NCBI GenBank assembly: GCA_027335685.1
Contig: DAHWHN010000006.1
Coordinates: 1 to 41,303, forward strand
DNA length: 41,303 bases
Direction of reading: 5' to 3'
From: Acidimicrobiaceae bacterium
Lineage (GTDB): Bacteria > Actinomycetota > Acidimicrobiia > Acidimicrobiales > Bog-793
The notes beneath the pieces were generated by a model, which saw nothing but the letters and a program-made list of their open reading frames with translations, had not been told where the DNA came from and ran no database searches. Positions 1-10,521 of this stretch are shown piece by piece (within the stretch, counting starts at the first letter, position 1; each line of letters begins with the position of its first letter). A program made the translations under genes and the position numbers.

Positions 1-242
1 TCCTGGGCCTGGTCGCCGCAGGCACAGCTCGGCACGACGGTGTCCGAGATCGGGGAGACCGGCCAGAACGCGAGGAGCGCGAGCACGACGTAGAGCCCGA
101 CGACCACGAGCACGGGCCACGAGCGCCGCAGCCGGCCAACCCCGCGACGGCGGCCGCCGGACGGGTCGGGACGAGCGTCCGCGTCGCCTTCCCGGCGCAG
201 CCGGAGACCCACAGCCCGCTCCGACTCCAACGCGTCAGTCAC
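1..242 (-). CDS. N-terminal fragment of a membrane protein (possibly GT-C-like), truncated by window edge
   Basis: Reverse-strand GTG at 240-242 opens VTDALESERAVGLRLRREGD...RRSWPVLVVVGLYVVLALLAFWPVSPISDTVVPSCACGDQAQ, with one clear TM helix, running off the window start. Confidence 0.55.
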   Translation of the reverse strand, partial: MTDALESERAVGLRLRREGDADARPDPSGGRRRGVGRLRRSWPVLVVVGLYVVLALLAFWPVSPISDTVVPSCACGDQAQ

Positions 243-391
243 CACCTGCTTGCCCCCGGGTACCGACACGCCAGCGCTCGCGCCGGAGACCTTAATCGGG
301 CCTCGCCAGTCACGCACGGGCGCGGCTCACCACCGCCTCGGCGGGGGCGACCCGCCGGACGCCAACCGGGGGCCGACGAGGCTGCGCCTTG

Positions 392-1243
392 CTAGGAGAA
401 GAGCCCGCCGAAAGGATCCGGCCCGATGGGCCGAGCCTCGACCTCGGGTTCGGCATAGCCCGCGTAGCCGGTTCGCTCGAGGTCGTCGGCGAGCCCGGGA
501 CCGCCGGACGCAACGATCCGTCCCTTGACGAGGACGTGGACGACGTCGGGATGGAGCTCGTCCAATAGCCTGCGGTAGTGCGTGATCGCGAGAACGCCGA
601 GGCCGGCTGCCCCGGGCTCCCCGGCTGCCGTCGCGCGCTCGACGCGGCGCGCCACAGCGCGCAGGGCGTCGACGTCGAGGCCCGAGTCGAGCTCGTCGAG
701 GACGGCGAAACGGGGAGCGAGGACCGCGAGCTGCAGGGTCTCGATGCGCTTCTTCTCCCCGCCCGAGGCGTCGACGTTGAGCGCGCGACCGAGGAACGCC
801 GGTGCGAGGCCGATCGCTGCAGCCTCGGCAGCCAGCTTCGCCCCGAGGGCGGCGGGCTCTGCGTCGGCCTCGCACCCGGCGGCGGCGAGCGCCGCCCCCA
901 GCACGTCGGCGATCGACACGCCCGGGATCTCGACGGGGTCCTGCGGCGCGAGGAACAGCCCGGCCTGGGCCCTCTCGTAGGTATCGAGATCCAGCAGCTC
1001 GACGCCGTCGAGCCGCACGGACCCGCCGAGCACCTCGTAACCCGCACGACCCATCAGGACGTGGGAGAGCGTGCTCTTGCCGGCGCCGTTCGGGCCCATG
1101 ATCGCGTGGACCTCGCCGCTGTGCAGCTCGAGGTCGATGCCGTGCAGGATCTCGACACCACCGACCGCCGCGCGCAGACCGGCGATCGTGAGGGTGCTAG
1201 AGCGCCCGACGCTCGGGTGCGGGAGGCTCGCGGTCGTCGTCAT
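392..1243 (-). CDS. sufC: Fe-S cluster assembly ATPase SufC
   Basis: Walker A GPNGAGKSTL, SGGEKKR signature, AVLDELDSGLDVDAL; ATG overlaps the end of the Rieske gene (ATGA). Confidence 0.95.
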   Translation of the reverse strand: MTTTASLPHPSVGRSSTLTIAGLRAAVGGVEILHGIDLELHSGEVHAIMGPNGAGKSTLSHVLMGRAGYEVLGGSVRLDGVELLDLDTYERAQAGLFLAPQDPVEIPGVSIADVLGAALAAAGCEADAEPAALGAKLAAEAAAIGLAPAFLGRALNVDASGGEKKRIETLQLAVLAPRFAVLDELDSGLDVDALRAVARRVERATAAGEPGAAGLGVLAITHYRRLLDELHPDVVHVLVKGRIVASGGPGLADDLERTGYAGYAEPEVEARPIGPDPFGGLFS

Positions 1244-1554
1244 GGCAGCACGACCGACACGTCGGTGCCGTCGACGAGGACCTCGTAGACCGCCACGGGC
1301 CGCGTCGCAGGCAGGGTCAGCGGCTCCCCGTCGAGCAGGGAGAACGCGCTGCCGTGCTTCCAGCACTCGATCTCGCAGGCGTCGGGGTCGACGGCGCCCT
1401 CGGACAGCGAGAAGTCCTCGTGGCTGCAGGTGTCCGCGACCGCCCGGAATCCGTCCGAGCAGCGCACGAGGCAGATCTGGACGCCGCCGGCGTCGAAGCG
1501 ACGCGCTTCGCCGACGGCGAGGTCGCCGACACCGCACAACCGGGACGCCGTCAC
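1240..1554 (-). CDS. Rieske-type [2Fe-2S] ferredoxin associated with SUF operon
   Basis: CSH...CWKH Rieske motif (C-X-H ... C-X2-H), 104 aa, overlaps sufC and sufD by a few bp. Confidence 0.9.
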   Translation of the reverse strand: MTASRLCGVGDLAVGEARRFDAGGVQICLVRCSDGFRAVADTCSHEDFSLSEGAVDPDACEIECWKHGSAFSLLDGEPLTLPATRPVAVYEVLVDGTDVSVVLP

Positions 1555-2945
1555 GCGGGCGACCCCGGGCTAGCGACCGTCGTGCGCCCGGCCGCCAGGA
1601 CGCCGTCGGACAGCCGGCGCGCGACGGCCGCACGCAGGTACGCTGCGACCCCCGGGACGGGCGCCCTGTCGAGCAGGTCGTCGAAGAAGCCGAGCAGGAT
1701 GAGCCGCTCCGCCACCTCCCGGGGGACGCCTCGGGTCGCGAGGTAGAAGAGCTGGTCGGCGTCGATCGGACCGACCGCCGATGCGTGGCTGCACCGCACG
1801 TCGTTCTCCTCGATGTCGAGGTTCGGCACGGAGTCCGCGTGGGCACCCTCGGACAGCACGAGGTTGCGGTTCGTCTGCGAGGCGTCCGCGCGCTTGGCTC
1901 CGGGATGCATGTGGATGAGCCCGGTGTAGACGGATCGAGCAGTGTCGGCCACCGCACCTTTGAAGACGAGCTCGCTGCGCGTGCGCGGGGCCTCGTGCTC
2001 CTGGAAGGTGCGCATGTCCTGGACCTGCGTGCCGTCGCCGAGGTACACGGCGAGCAGTTCGCTCGCCCCGCCAATGCCGGCGAGCACCGAGCTCGTCAGC
2101 TGGCGGGCGTACTCGCCGCCGAGGGCTGCGAGGAACGAGTGCATGACGGCGTCGCGACCGACGTTGCTCGCCTGGTAGCCGAGGTGCCACGCACGACGCC
2201 CGAGCTGCTGGACGCTCGTGTGCTCGAGCTGTGCGCCGTCGCCGAGGTCGACCTCGAGCAGCGGGACGACGAGACATGGCTCGTCGCCCGAGACGACGAG
2301 CTCGACCACGCTCGCCCTGGCCCCCGCACCGAGCACGACGAGCGCCCGCGGGAACGCGGCTCCTCCTCCGGGGCCCCGGCCGACCTCGTGGACGATCACG
2401 ACCGGCTCCTCGAGCTCGACGCCCGCCGGAACCCGCACGACCACCACGTCGGGGCACAGCGCGGTGGCGAGCGCTGTCAGCGCGTCGGCCCTGCGACCCA
2501 GGTGCACGCCGAGCTCCTCGGGCTTTGTGGCGAGGTCCTGCGCGGTGTCGACGCGCACCCCGAGGGCCGACGCGCCCTCCGCGAGCACCACCTCGACGGC
2601 GTAGCCCCCGGCGCTGCGGACGAGCGCGCTGCGCGCCCCGACGGCGTCGAGGAAGCGCTGTGCCTCGGTCGACAGCGGCGATCGCGCCGGCTCGAGGACC
2701 GGGGCGAACGCGTCGAGGTCGAGCTCGTCGATACGGCTGTAGCGCCACTGCTCCTCGGCCTCGGTCGGCAGGGCGGCCGTCGCGAGCCCGTCGGCCGCGC
2801 ATGCGCGCAGCTCGGCGAGCCACGTCGGACCTGCGAGCATCGCCGAGGCCGCGGCGAACCGTGCGAGCCCGTGCTGGACCGTCGAGGCCGCGGATGGCGC
2901 AGAGCCCGCCACGTCAGGTCCGCGCGACGGCGTCACGACGCTCAC
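1551..2945 (-). CDS. sufD: Fe-S cluster assembly protein SufD
   Basis: SufBD core (QTNRNLVLSEGAHADSVPNLDIEENDVRCSHASAVGPIDADQLFYLATRGV); GTG at 2945 overlaps upstream stop (GTGA). Confidence 0.93.
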   Translation of the reverse strand: MSVVTPSRGPDVAGSAPSAASTVQHGLARFAAASAMLAGPTWLAELRACAADGLATAALPTEAEEQWRYSRIDELDLDAFAPVLEPARSPLSTEAQRFLDAVGARSALVRSAGGYAVEVVLAEGASALGVRVDTAQDLATKPEELGVHLGRRADALTALATALCPDVVVVRVPAGVELEEPVVIVHEVGRGPGGGAAFPRALVVLGAGARASVVELVVSGDEPCLVVPLLEVDLGDGAQLEHTSVQQLGRRAWHLGYQASNVGRDAVMHSFLAALGGEYARQLTSSVLAGIGGASELLAVYLGDGTQVQDMRTFQEHEAPRTRSELVFKGAVADTARSVYTGLIHMHPGAKRADASQTNRNLVLSEGAHADSVPNLDIEENDVRCSHASAVGPIDADQLFYLATRGVPREVAERLILLGFFDDLLDRAPVPGVAAYLRAAVARRLSDGVLAAGRTTVASPGSPA

Positions 2946-3331
2946 GAGGAGAGATCGTCGGGCGAGGACGGAGCGCGCCACGTCGGACCGGGACGGCGGA
3001 TGCGCTGCCACCATCGCCCGCCGGCGCGCCCGGCTGCGCGCTCACGCGCCTCGGCCTCGGCGCGTGCTGCGGGGCCGACGGCGTTGACGATGCCCTCTGC
3101 CTGGTCGAGCAGGCTCGCGATCTCGGCGCTCGACCCGTCGGGCTCGTCCTCGATCGCAGGCTCGACCAGCTGGCCGTGCGCCCATCCGGCGTCGGCGAGG
3201 CGGCGCTCGTAGCGCGCACAGTCGGCCGGGCAGCGCCACGGCGCCTCGGGAGCGAGGTCCAGCACGCAAAAGCGCGCGACCTCGCCGGAGCTGTACGTCC
3301 TCGACTGGAAATGCTTGCACTCCTCGCGCAT
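2942..3331 (-). CDS. Small Cys-rich conserved-looking protein between sufB and sufD
   Basis: MREECKHFQSRTYSSGEVARFCVLDLAPEAPWRCPADCARYERR..., C-X16-C-X11-C-X3-C; translationally coupled to sufD. Confidence 0.7.
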   Translation of the reverse strand: MREECKHFQSRTYSSGEVARFCVLDLAPEAPWRCPADCARYERRLADAGWAHGQLVEPAIEDEPDGSSAEIASLLDQAEGIVNAVGPAARAEAEARERAAGRAGGRWWQRIRRPGPTWRAPSSPDDLSS

Positions 3332-3404
3332 CGGCACGCCTGCTGAGCCTCCTGCCACGCTTCCGCCTCGGCGCCGCCCCTGGACGGGGAAGCGTGACGG
3401 CCGA

Positions 3405-4805
3405 TCAGCCGACCGACCCTTCCATCTGCAGCTCGATGAGCCGGCTCCACTCGACCGCGTACTCCATCGGCAGCGTCCGCGTGATGGGCTCGATGAAGCC
3501 GTTCACGATCATGCCCGTCGCCTGGGCCTCCGTGAGACCCCTACTCATCAGGTAGAAGAGCTGGTCGTCACCGACCTTCGACACCGTCGCCTCGTGGCCG
3601 ATCGACGCGTCACGCTCGCCGACCTCCATATACGGCATGGTCTCGGAGACCGACTCCTCGTCGAGGATGAGCGCGTCGCAGCGGACGAAGGACTTCGCGT
3701 GCCTTGCGCCTTCGTCCACGTGGACCTTGCCCCGGTAGGTCGTCTTTCCGCCATCTTTCGAGATCGACTTCGAGATGATGGTGGAGGTCGTCTCCGGGGC
3801 GCAGTGCACCATCTTTGCTCCCGTGTCCTGCATCTGGCCCGCCCCGGCGTAGGCGACCGACAGCACCTCGCCGGACGCCTTCGGACCCATGAGGTACACC
3901 GACGGGTACTTCATCGTGAGCCGCGACCCGATGTTGCCGTCGATCCACTCGACGTGGGCCTCCGCCTCGGCGCGCGCCCGCTTGGTGACGAGGTTGTAGA
4001 CGTTCGAGGACCAGTTCTGGATCGTCGTGTAGGTGATCCTGCTCCCCGGCAGGGCGACGAGCTCAACGACAGCCGAGTGCAGGGAGTCGCTCGAGTAGAC
4101 GGGCGCCGAGCATCCCTCGACGTAGTGGACTTGGGACCCCTCGTCGGCGATGATGAGCGTTCGCTCGAACTGCCCCATGTTCTCCGCGTTGATCCGGAAG
4201 TAGGCCTGGAGCGGCATGTCGACCTTCACGCCCGGGGGCACGTAGATGAACGAGCCGCCCGACCAGACAGCCGAGTTCAAGGCGGCGAACTTGTTGTCCC
4301 CGGGTGGGATGACCTTGCCGAAGTAGCGCCGGACGATGTCGGGATGCTCGCGCACCGCCGTGTCCATGTCCGTGAAGAGCACACCGAGACGCTCGAGGTC
4401 CTCCCGATTGCGGTGGTAGACGACCTCGGACTCGTACTGTGCCGTCACGCCGGCGAGGTACTTCCGCTCGGCCTGGGGGATGCCGAGCTTCTCGTAGGTC
4501 TGCTTCACCGAGTCGGGAAGCTGCTCCCACGCGTCGACCTGCTTGTCGGTCGGCTTGATGTAGTAGTAGATGTCCTGGAAGTCGAGGTCGGGCATCTTCT
4601 GGGCGAACCACTGCCGCATCGGCTTGTCGGTGAAGCGCCGCAGCGCGTCGAGGCGGAACTTCAGCATCCAGGCAGGCTCGGACTTGATCCCCGACATCTC
4701 GCGGACGATCTCCTCCGAGAGGCCCTTGCGGGGCTTGAAGACGTAGTCTTCGACGTCGCTCCATCCGAGCTGGTACTTGCCGAGGTCAAGCTCCGTCACA
4801 GCCAT
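3405..4805 (-). CDS. sufB: Fe-S cluster assembly protein SufB
   Basis: Full-length SufB, MAVTELDLGKYQLGWSDVEDYVFKPRKGLSEEIVREMSGIKSEPAWMLKFRLDALRRF...; alternative upstream ATGs at 4859/4892. Confidence 0.95.
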   Translation of the reverse strand: MAVTELDLGKYQLGWSDVEDYVFKPRKGLSEEIVREMSGIKSEPAWMLKFRLDALRRFTDKPMRQWFAQKMPDLDFQDIYYYIKPTDKQVDAWEQLPDSVKQTYEKLGIPQAERKYLAGVTAQYESEVVYHRNREDLERLGVLFTDMDTAVREHPDIVRRYFGKVIPPGDNKFAALNSAVWSGGSFIYVPPGVKVDMPLQAYFRINAENMGQFERTLIIADEGSQVHYVEGCSAPVYSSDSLHSAVVELVALPGSRITYTTIQNWSSNVYNLVTKRARAEAEAHVEWIDGNIGSRLTMKYPSVYLMGPKASGEVLSVAYAGAGQMQDTGAKMVHCAPETTSTIISKSISKDGGKTTYRGKVHVDEGARHAKSFVRCDALILDEESVSETMPYMEVGERDASIGHEATVSKVGDDQLFYLMSRGLTEAQATGMIVNGFIEPITRTLPMEYAVEWSRLIELQMEGSVG

Positions 4806-4852
4806 CTCGCCCGAGACTCCGTTCCCCCCGGCGACGCCGAGGATTTCTCCTG

Positions 4853-4866
4853 CCTGCATAGTAACA
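4853..4866 (-). promoter_or_regulatory. Candidate -10 region upstream of sufB
   Basis: AT-rich TTTGTTACTATG on the minus strand, the only AT-rich patch upstream of sufB. Confidence 0.35.
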
Positions 4867-4979
4867 AATCGACCACGCAGGACGATCACCACCCGGTAGC
4901 CGCACGCACGGGTCGGACCACGCCGCCGTCGCCGGCCGATCTCGACCCGAGCGGCTGACGAGGTCCGCTCGATCGCACG

Positions 4980-6140
<1,161 letters not shown>

Positions 6141-6292
6141 AGCGAGCCAGCTCCTCGCTCAGCTATCACACTGCCTATTCAATCGCGGATCGCCAGTGGC
6201 CACACCGCGGTCGACGCCCTGTCACGAGATCGAAAGCATCCCGTGCGCCGACGGCCGATCGTGTGCGGGCACGCGCACGCTCGACCACGACC

Positions 6293-6829
6293 TCAGGTGC
6301 GCGCCCCGTACAGCGGGCGGCGCGCCGCGTCGATCTCGGAGCGGCGCGGATTGCGCCTGTCACGCTCCGACAGGATCGGGTCGGCGAGACCCCAGTCCGC
6401 GCCGATCTCGGGGTCGTCCCAGGCGACGCCGAGCTCGTCGACGGGGTTGTAGTACGAGTCGACAAGGTAGGTCAGCGTCAGGTCGGCGAGCGACGCGAAG
6501 CCGTGGGCGACTCCCGGTGGCACGAACACGCCCCGCTCCTCGCCGTCGCCGAGGAGCATATGCACGGTCGCCCCCTCCGTCGGCGAGCCCGTCCGCAGGT
6601 CGTGCAGCACGACCCGGGCGAGCCCTCGCGTGACGTACCAGTAGTCCGCCTGGTGGAGGTGGTAATGGAGCCCGACGACCGCGCCGCGCTCTTTGTCCGA
6701 CCGGTTGCCCTGCACCATCTCGCGCCCGAGGGGGAACCACGACCGGCGGTAGCTCTCGACGAAACGGCCCCTGCTGTCTCCGTGCGCGTCGGGCACGACG
6801 ACGGCGACGTCCCGGATCACTTCCGACAT
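6293..6829 (-). CDS. dTDP-4-dehydrorhamnose 3,5-epimerase-like (RmlC family) cupin
   Basis: GRFVESYR...GLHYH...RTGSPTEGATVHMLLGDGEERGVFVPPGVAHGFASLADLTLTYLVDSYYNPVDELGVAWDDPEIGADW. Confidence 0.85.
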   Translation of the reverse strand: MSEVIRDVAVVVPDAHGDSRGRFVESYRRSWFPLGREMVQGNRSDKERGAVVGLHYHLHQADYWYVTRGLARVVLHDLRTGSPTEGATVHMLLGDGEERGVFVPPGVAHGFASLADLTLTYLVDSYYNPVDELGVAWDDPEIGADWGLADPILSERDRRNPRRSEIDAARRPLYGART

Positions 6830-6972
6830 CGCGACCTCTGCCACTTCAGCCCCTTTCCCGTCCCGGCCGGGCTCGCCGGGCTCGCCGCGAGACGCTACCG
6901 GACCCGGTGACCCCCGTACGGCGCAGCGCAGCTGCTCGCGCCGGTGGTGCGCACGCTCCGCCCCACGGTGTC

Positions 6973-8055
6973 TCACGGCAGGCGGAGCTCGCCCCCCGGA
7001 CCCTCGACGAGCAGGCCGTCGGCGACGAGCGCGGCCGCGACCCGCCGGGCGCGCCCCTCGTCCGCGATCCAACCCGTGATCTGCCCGAGCTGCGCGGGCA
7101 GCACGGGTCCGTCGCACGCCGCGCGCACGATGCGGCCCCGCCCCTCGCGGTCGGATCCGGAGAACCGGCTCTGCCGCGCCGTGACCCCTGCGGATCCGAC
7201 AGCCGGGTCCGGTGGAAGTCCCTCGTTCGGTCCCGCACCGGGCGGGTCCGGTGCTCGCGCGCCGCTGCTCGTCGCACCGTCGCCGCGACCGGACTCGCGG
7301 GCCGCGACGTCGGGGCGCGTCGCGGCGTTGCGCCACGCGCATGTCGAGCCCAACGGGCAGCTCGGGCACGCCGGCCGGCGCGACCGGCACACGAGGCTGC
7401 CGAAGTCCATGAGCGCGAGGTTCCAGTCGCGGCTGCGCTCCGCGGGCACGAGGCCGTCCGCGAGGCGCTGGGCCTCGGCGCGCCGAAGCGGGTGGCCGGC
7501 GACGGCACGGGCGAGGACACGACCGACATTGGTGTCGACGACCGCCGCGCCGACGCCGAACGCCGTGGCGAGGACGGCCCGCGCGGTGTACGGGCCGACG
7601 CCGGGCAGAGCGAGCAGCTCGTCGAGGGTCGACGGTACCGCGCCGTCGTGGCGCTCGACGATCGCTCCGGCAGCCGCGTGCAGACCGAGCGCCCGGCGGT
7701 TGTAGCCGAGTCCCGCCCACGCACGCACGACGTCGCCGGCCGCAGCGCGCGCACAGTCCCGTGCCGTCGGGAACAGCGCGACAAGGTCCGGGTAGCGCTG
7801 CGCTGCTCGAACGACCGAGGTCTGGGCGAGCATCGTCTCGGCGAGGAGGATCTCCCAGGGGTCTCTCGTGCTCCGCCACGGAAGGGCGTCACGCTCGGCC
7901 CGCGCGCCCTGCCACCACGCCAGCACGGTGTCGACGAGCGCGGTGTCGACGAGCGCGGTGTCCGCTGCACCGGCGGCAACGTCACGGCTCGCGCCCCCGG
8001 GGTCTGCTCGTCGCGCGAGCGCACCGTCCGGTCGCAAGACCGCGCCGCGCGGCAA
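6973..8055 (-). CDS. mutY: A/G-specific adenine glycosylase
   Basis: HhH-GPD motif LPGVGPYTARAVLATAFGVGAAVVDTNVGRVLAR, MLAQTSV, FeS loop C-X6-C-X2-C-X5-C (CRSRRPACPSCPLGSTC). Confidence 0.92.
   Translation of the reverse strand: MPRGAVLRPDGALARRADPGGASRDVAAGAADTALVDTALVDTVLAWWQGARAERDALPWRSTRDPWEILLAETMLAQTSVVRAAQRYPDLVALFPTARDCARAAAGDVVRAWAGLGYNRRALGLHAAAGAIVERHDGAVPSTLDELLALPGVGPYTARAVLATAFGVGAAVVDTNVGRVLARAVAGHPLRRAEAQRLADGLVPAERSRDWNLALMDFGSLVCRSRRPACPSCPLGSTCAWRNAATRPDVAARESGRGDGATSSGARAPDPPGAGPNEGLPPDPAVGSAGVTARQSRFSGSDREGRGRIVRAACDGPVLPAQLGQITGWIADEGRARRVAAALVADGLLVEGPGGELRLP
7927..7956. repeat. 15-bp perfect tandem duplication near mutY N-terminus
   Basis: ggtgtcgacgagcgc repeated twice, giving TALVDTALVDT. 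Confidence 0.85.
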
Positions 8056-8085
8056 TCGCCTCGGGCGGCGATCAGCGCTCGCGGA

Positions 8086-8514
8086 TCACTCCGGCCGGGC
8101 AGGCCGGGTCGAGAACGCGAGCGCCCAGTCGTCCTGCGACTCGCCGTCGATCGTCAGCCGCCAGCTGTAGCGGGTCTCCGGCGTGAGCGGGAGCGGGCCG
8201 AAGTTGAGGGCGAGCGCGACGTCGACCGGGCTGCCGGGCGGCACGGCGACGGGTCGGGCGACCTCGAAGTCCCCGCGGACCTCGATCGCCTGGGGACCGT
8301 CGGGGGTCTCCGCGATCACCGGCTGGCCGTCCTCGTCTGCGAGGTAGAGCTCCCAGTGGTGGGGGCGGTCGACCTCGGTCCAGTCGACGTCGATCTTCAT
8401 CGCGATCGCCGACGGCATCGGATCGGGCCCGATCAGGCTCCAGCCTCCACCGAGCACGTAGAGCTTCCCGTCGGCCACCTGGGCGGCGTCACACAGCATC
8501 ATCGTCAAGCGCAC
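8086..8514 (-). CDS. DUF6941-like hypothetical protein
   Basis: 142 aa, MRLTMMLCDAAQVADGKLYVLGGGWSLIGPDPMPSAIAMKIDVDW..., compact beta-rich composition. Confidence 0.75.
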   Translation of the reverse strand: MRLTMMLCDAAQVADGKLYVLGGGWSLIGPDPMPSAIAMKIDVDWTEVDRPHHWELYLADEDGQPVIAETPDGPQAIEVRGDFEVARPVAVPPGSPVDVALALNFGPLPLTPETRYSWRLTIDGESQDDWALAFSTRPARPE

Positions 8515-8582
8515 GGCCCAAACGTAGCTGCTCGGGTCGCGCCATCCGGTGAGGCGGCGTCGGGCGCTCGGGTTAGGCTTCC

Positions 8583-9236
8583 GTGGTGACCGAGCTGGGC
8601 CTGCGCAACGACGTGTACCGACGGCCCCTGGCGACCGCGCTCGAGCGGCTCGGTGTCGGGCCGGGATGGCGCTGCGCCGACGTCGGGGCCGGTGCGGGGG
8701 ATGTCTCTGTCGCGCTCGCCGAGGTGGTCGGACCGGCGGGCCGCATCTTCGCCGTCGACAGCGATCCGCTCGCGCGCGACGAGGTCGCAGCCGCCGCGGC
8801 TGCGGCGGCCAGAGCCCAGGTCGTCGCCGTCACCCAGGCAGGAGAGGACCTCCTCCTGCCCGAGCTGGTCGACCTCGCCTTCTGCAGGTTCCTGCTCATG
8901 CACGTCCACGAGCCGGCGATCGTGCTCGCCCGGATGGGGCGCGCGACGCGCCCGGGCGGCTTCGTCGTCGCGCAGGAGCCCGTGACGACGGCGGGGCGTA
9001 TCGACGGCACGCCGATGTCCATGCCGGGGGCCCGGCATCCCGACGTCGGGGCGCTCCTGCCCGCGCTCGTGCGCGACGCGGGGCTCGAGCTCGTCGACGC
9101 GTGGGCCGAGGCGCCGGCGGGAGCAGGTCCGGGACCCGTCTCCGCCTATCTGGCCTCCCTGACGGGCGTCGACCCCGGCGACGACCCCGTCGTCCTGCCT
9201 CCGCTCGTCACGGTGATCGCGCGCCGTCCGGGCTGA
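8583..9236 (+). CDS. Class I SAM-dependent methyltransferase
   Basis: Motif I CADVGAGAGDVSVALAEVVGPAGRIFAVDSD; start GTG 8583 or 8586. Confidence 0.85.
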   Translation: MVTELGLRNDVYRRPLATALERLGVGPGWRCADVGAGAGDVSVALAEVVGPAGRIFAVDSDPLARDEVAAAAAAAARAQVVAVTQAGEDLLLPELVDLAFCRFLLMHVHEPAIVLARMGRATRPGGFVVAQEPVTTAGRIDGTPMSMPGARHPDVGALLPALVRDAGLELVDAWAEAPAGAGPGPVSAYLASLTGVDPGDDPVVLPPLVTVIARRPG

Positions 9237-10521
9237 CCACCGGCGCCGCGATCCGGCGACCGCGGCGCGACGCGACCGGCGCCGCATGCCGCTCGAGCCA
9301 GACCGACGTGGCCGCGAGCGCGGCGAGAAGGGCACCAGATGCCGCCAGCGCGTCGAGCGCGACGCTCGTCGTCGACCCGTGGGCGACGACGACGGCGGCG
9401 ACAAGGGCTCCTGCACCTGCCCACGGGAGGAGCACCGCTGCGCTGCGGTGCGCGAGGTGATGGCTCACGAGGTAGGACGAGATCCCGAGCAAGGCGTAGG
9501 AGATCGACAGGACGCGCAGCGCCACCGTCGCCCCCGCGTACCGGTGGCCGAACACGACGAGCACGACGAGCGGGGCGGCGGCGCAGAGCACGCCGGCCGT
9601 GCCGAGCGCGAGAGCTGCGACCTCGGCGAGGCCGACCCGGAAGGCCCGGCCGTCCCTCGAGCTCGCTCCTCGCGCGACGTCGGGGAAGATCGACGTCGCG
9701 GCGGCCGCCGACACGAAGTACGCGATGCTCCCACCCGCCGACGCCGCGGCGTAGTACCCGGACGCCTGCGGGCTGAGCCAGTGCCGGGCGGCGACGGTGT
9801 CGATGCTCATCAACGAGAGCAGGCCCGTGAAGCCGAGGACGGAGAGCCCCACCTCGCGTACCTGCAACGGAGCGCTGCGCGCACCGGGCCTGCTCGCGGC
9901 GAGCACGAGGGCGAGCAGCACGAGAGCGGTCGCCACCTCCCCGAGCGCCGCGCCGGCGAGCGGCCCGACGATACCCGGTCGCAGCGCGACCCACACCCAG
10001 CCCACCGCGAGCCGGAGCGCGGCGCCCCCTGCCGCCGCGAGCCCGACCCACGCGTACCGCCTCTCGCCGACGAGGGCGCCTCGTGGAACCCCTTCGAGCA
10101 GGATCGCACCGAGGTAGGCGCCGCAGAGCGCGACGGCCCAGTCGCCCGACAGGTGCAGGAGCGGGTCAAGCACCGGCACGAGGACGAGGGCGGCGCAGAC
10201 GAGCGCCGCGGCCCCGCCTGCGGCGAGCAGGATGGGGCGACCGAGACGGAGCGCTCCTGCGGGCGCGACGGCGACCTGCCGGGTGACGGCCGACTGCACC
10301 GCGGAGAGCGGGACAGCGAGCAGGGTCGCGAGCGCGAGCACGGAGCCGACCGCTCCGTAGCTCGAGCGCCCGAGAAGGCGCGAGAAGACGGCGTTCGCGG
10401 CAAAGCTCAGGACGCTGACGCTGAGCAGCCCGGCCGTGAGCACGTGGCGACCCCGTCCCTCCACCGAGAGGTCGGCCGAGCCGTCCGCGCCGTCGCGCGC
10501 CGGCCGCCGGCGCGTCGTCAC
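9208..10521 (-). CDS. Polysaccharide flippase (Wzx/MOP superfamily)
   Basis: ~12 hydrophobic segments; VLSFAANAVFSRLLGRSSYGAVGSVLALATLLAVPLSAVQSAVTRQVA typical of MOP oligosaccharide flippases. Confidence 0.85.
   Translation of the reverse strand: MTTRRRPARDGADGSADLSVEGRGRHVLTAGLLSVSVLSFAANAVFSRLLGRSSYGAVGSVLALATLLAVPLSAVQSAVTRQVAVAPAGALRLGRPILLAAGGAAALVCAALVLVPVLDPLLHLSGDWAVALCGAYLGAILLEGVPRGALVGERRYAWVGLAAAGGAALRLAVGWVWVALRPGIVGPLAGAALGEVATALVLLALVLAASRPGARSAPLQVREVGLSVLGFTGLLSLMSIDTVAARHWLSPQASGYYAAASAGGSIAYFVSAAAATSIFPDVARGASSRDGRAFRVGLAEVAALALGTAGVLCAAAPLVVLVVFGHRYAGATVALRVLSISYALLGISSYLVSHHLAHRSAAVLLPWAGAGALVAAVVVAHGSTTSVALDALAASGALLAALAATSVWLERHAAPVASRRGRRIAAPVVSPDGARSP

Noticed and set aside
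1071-3212. 713-aa plus-strand ORF
   Set aside because: Antisense to sufC/Rieske/sufD, which have clear family motifs.
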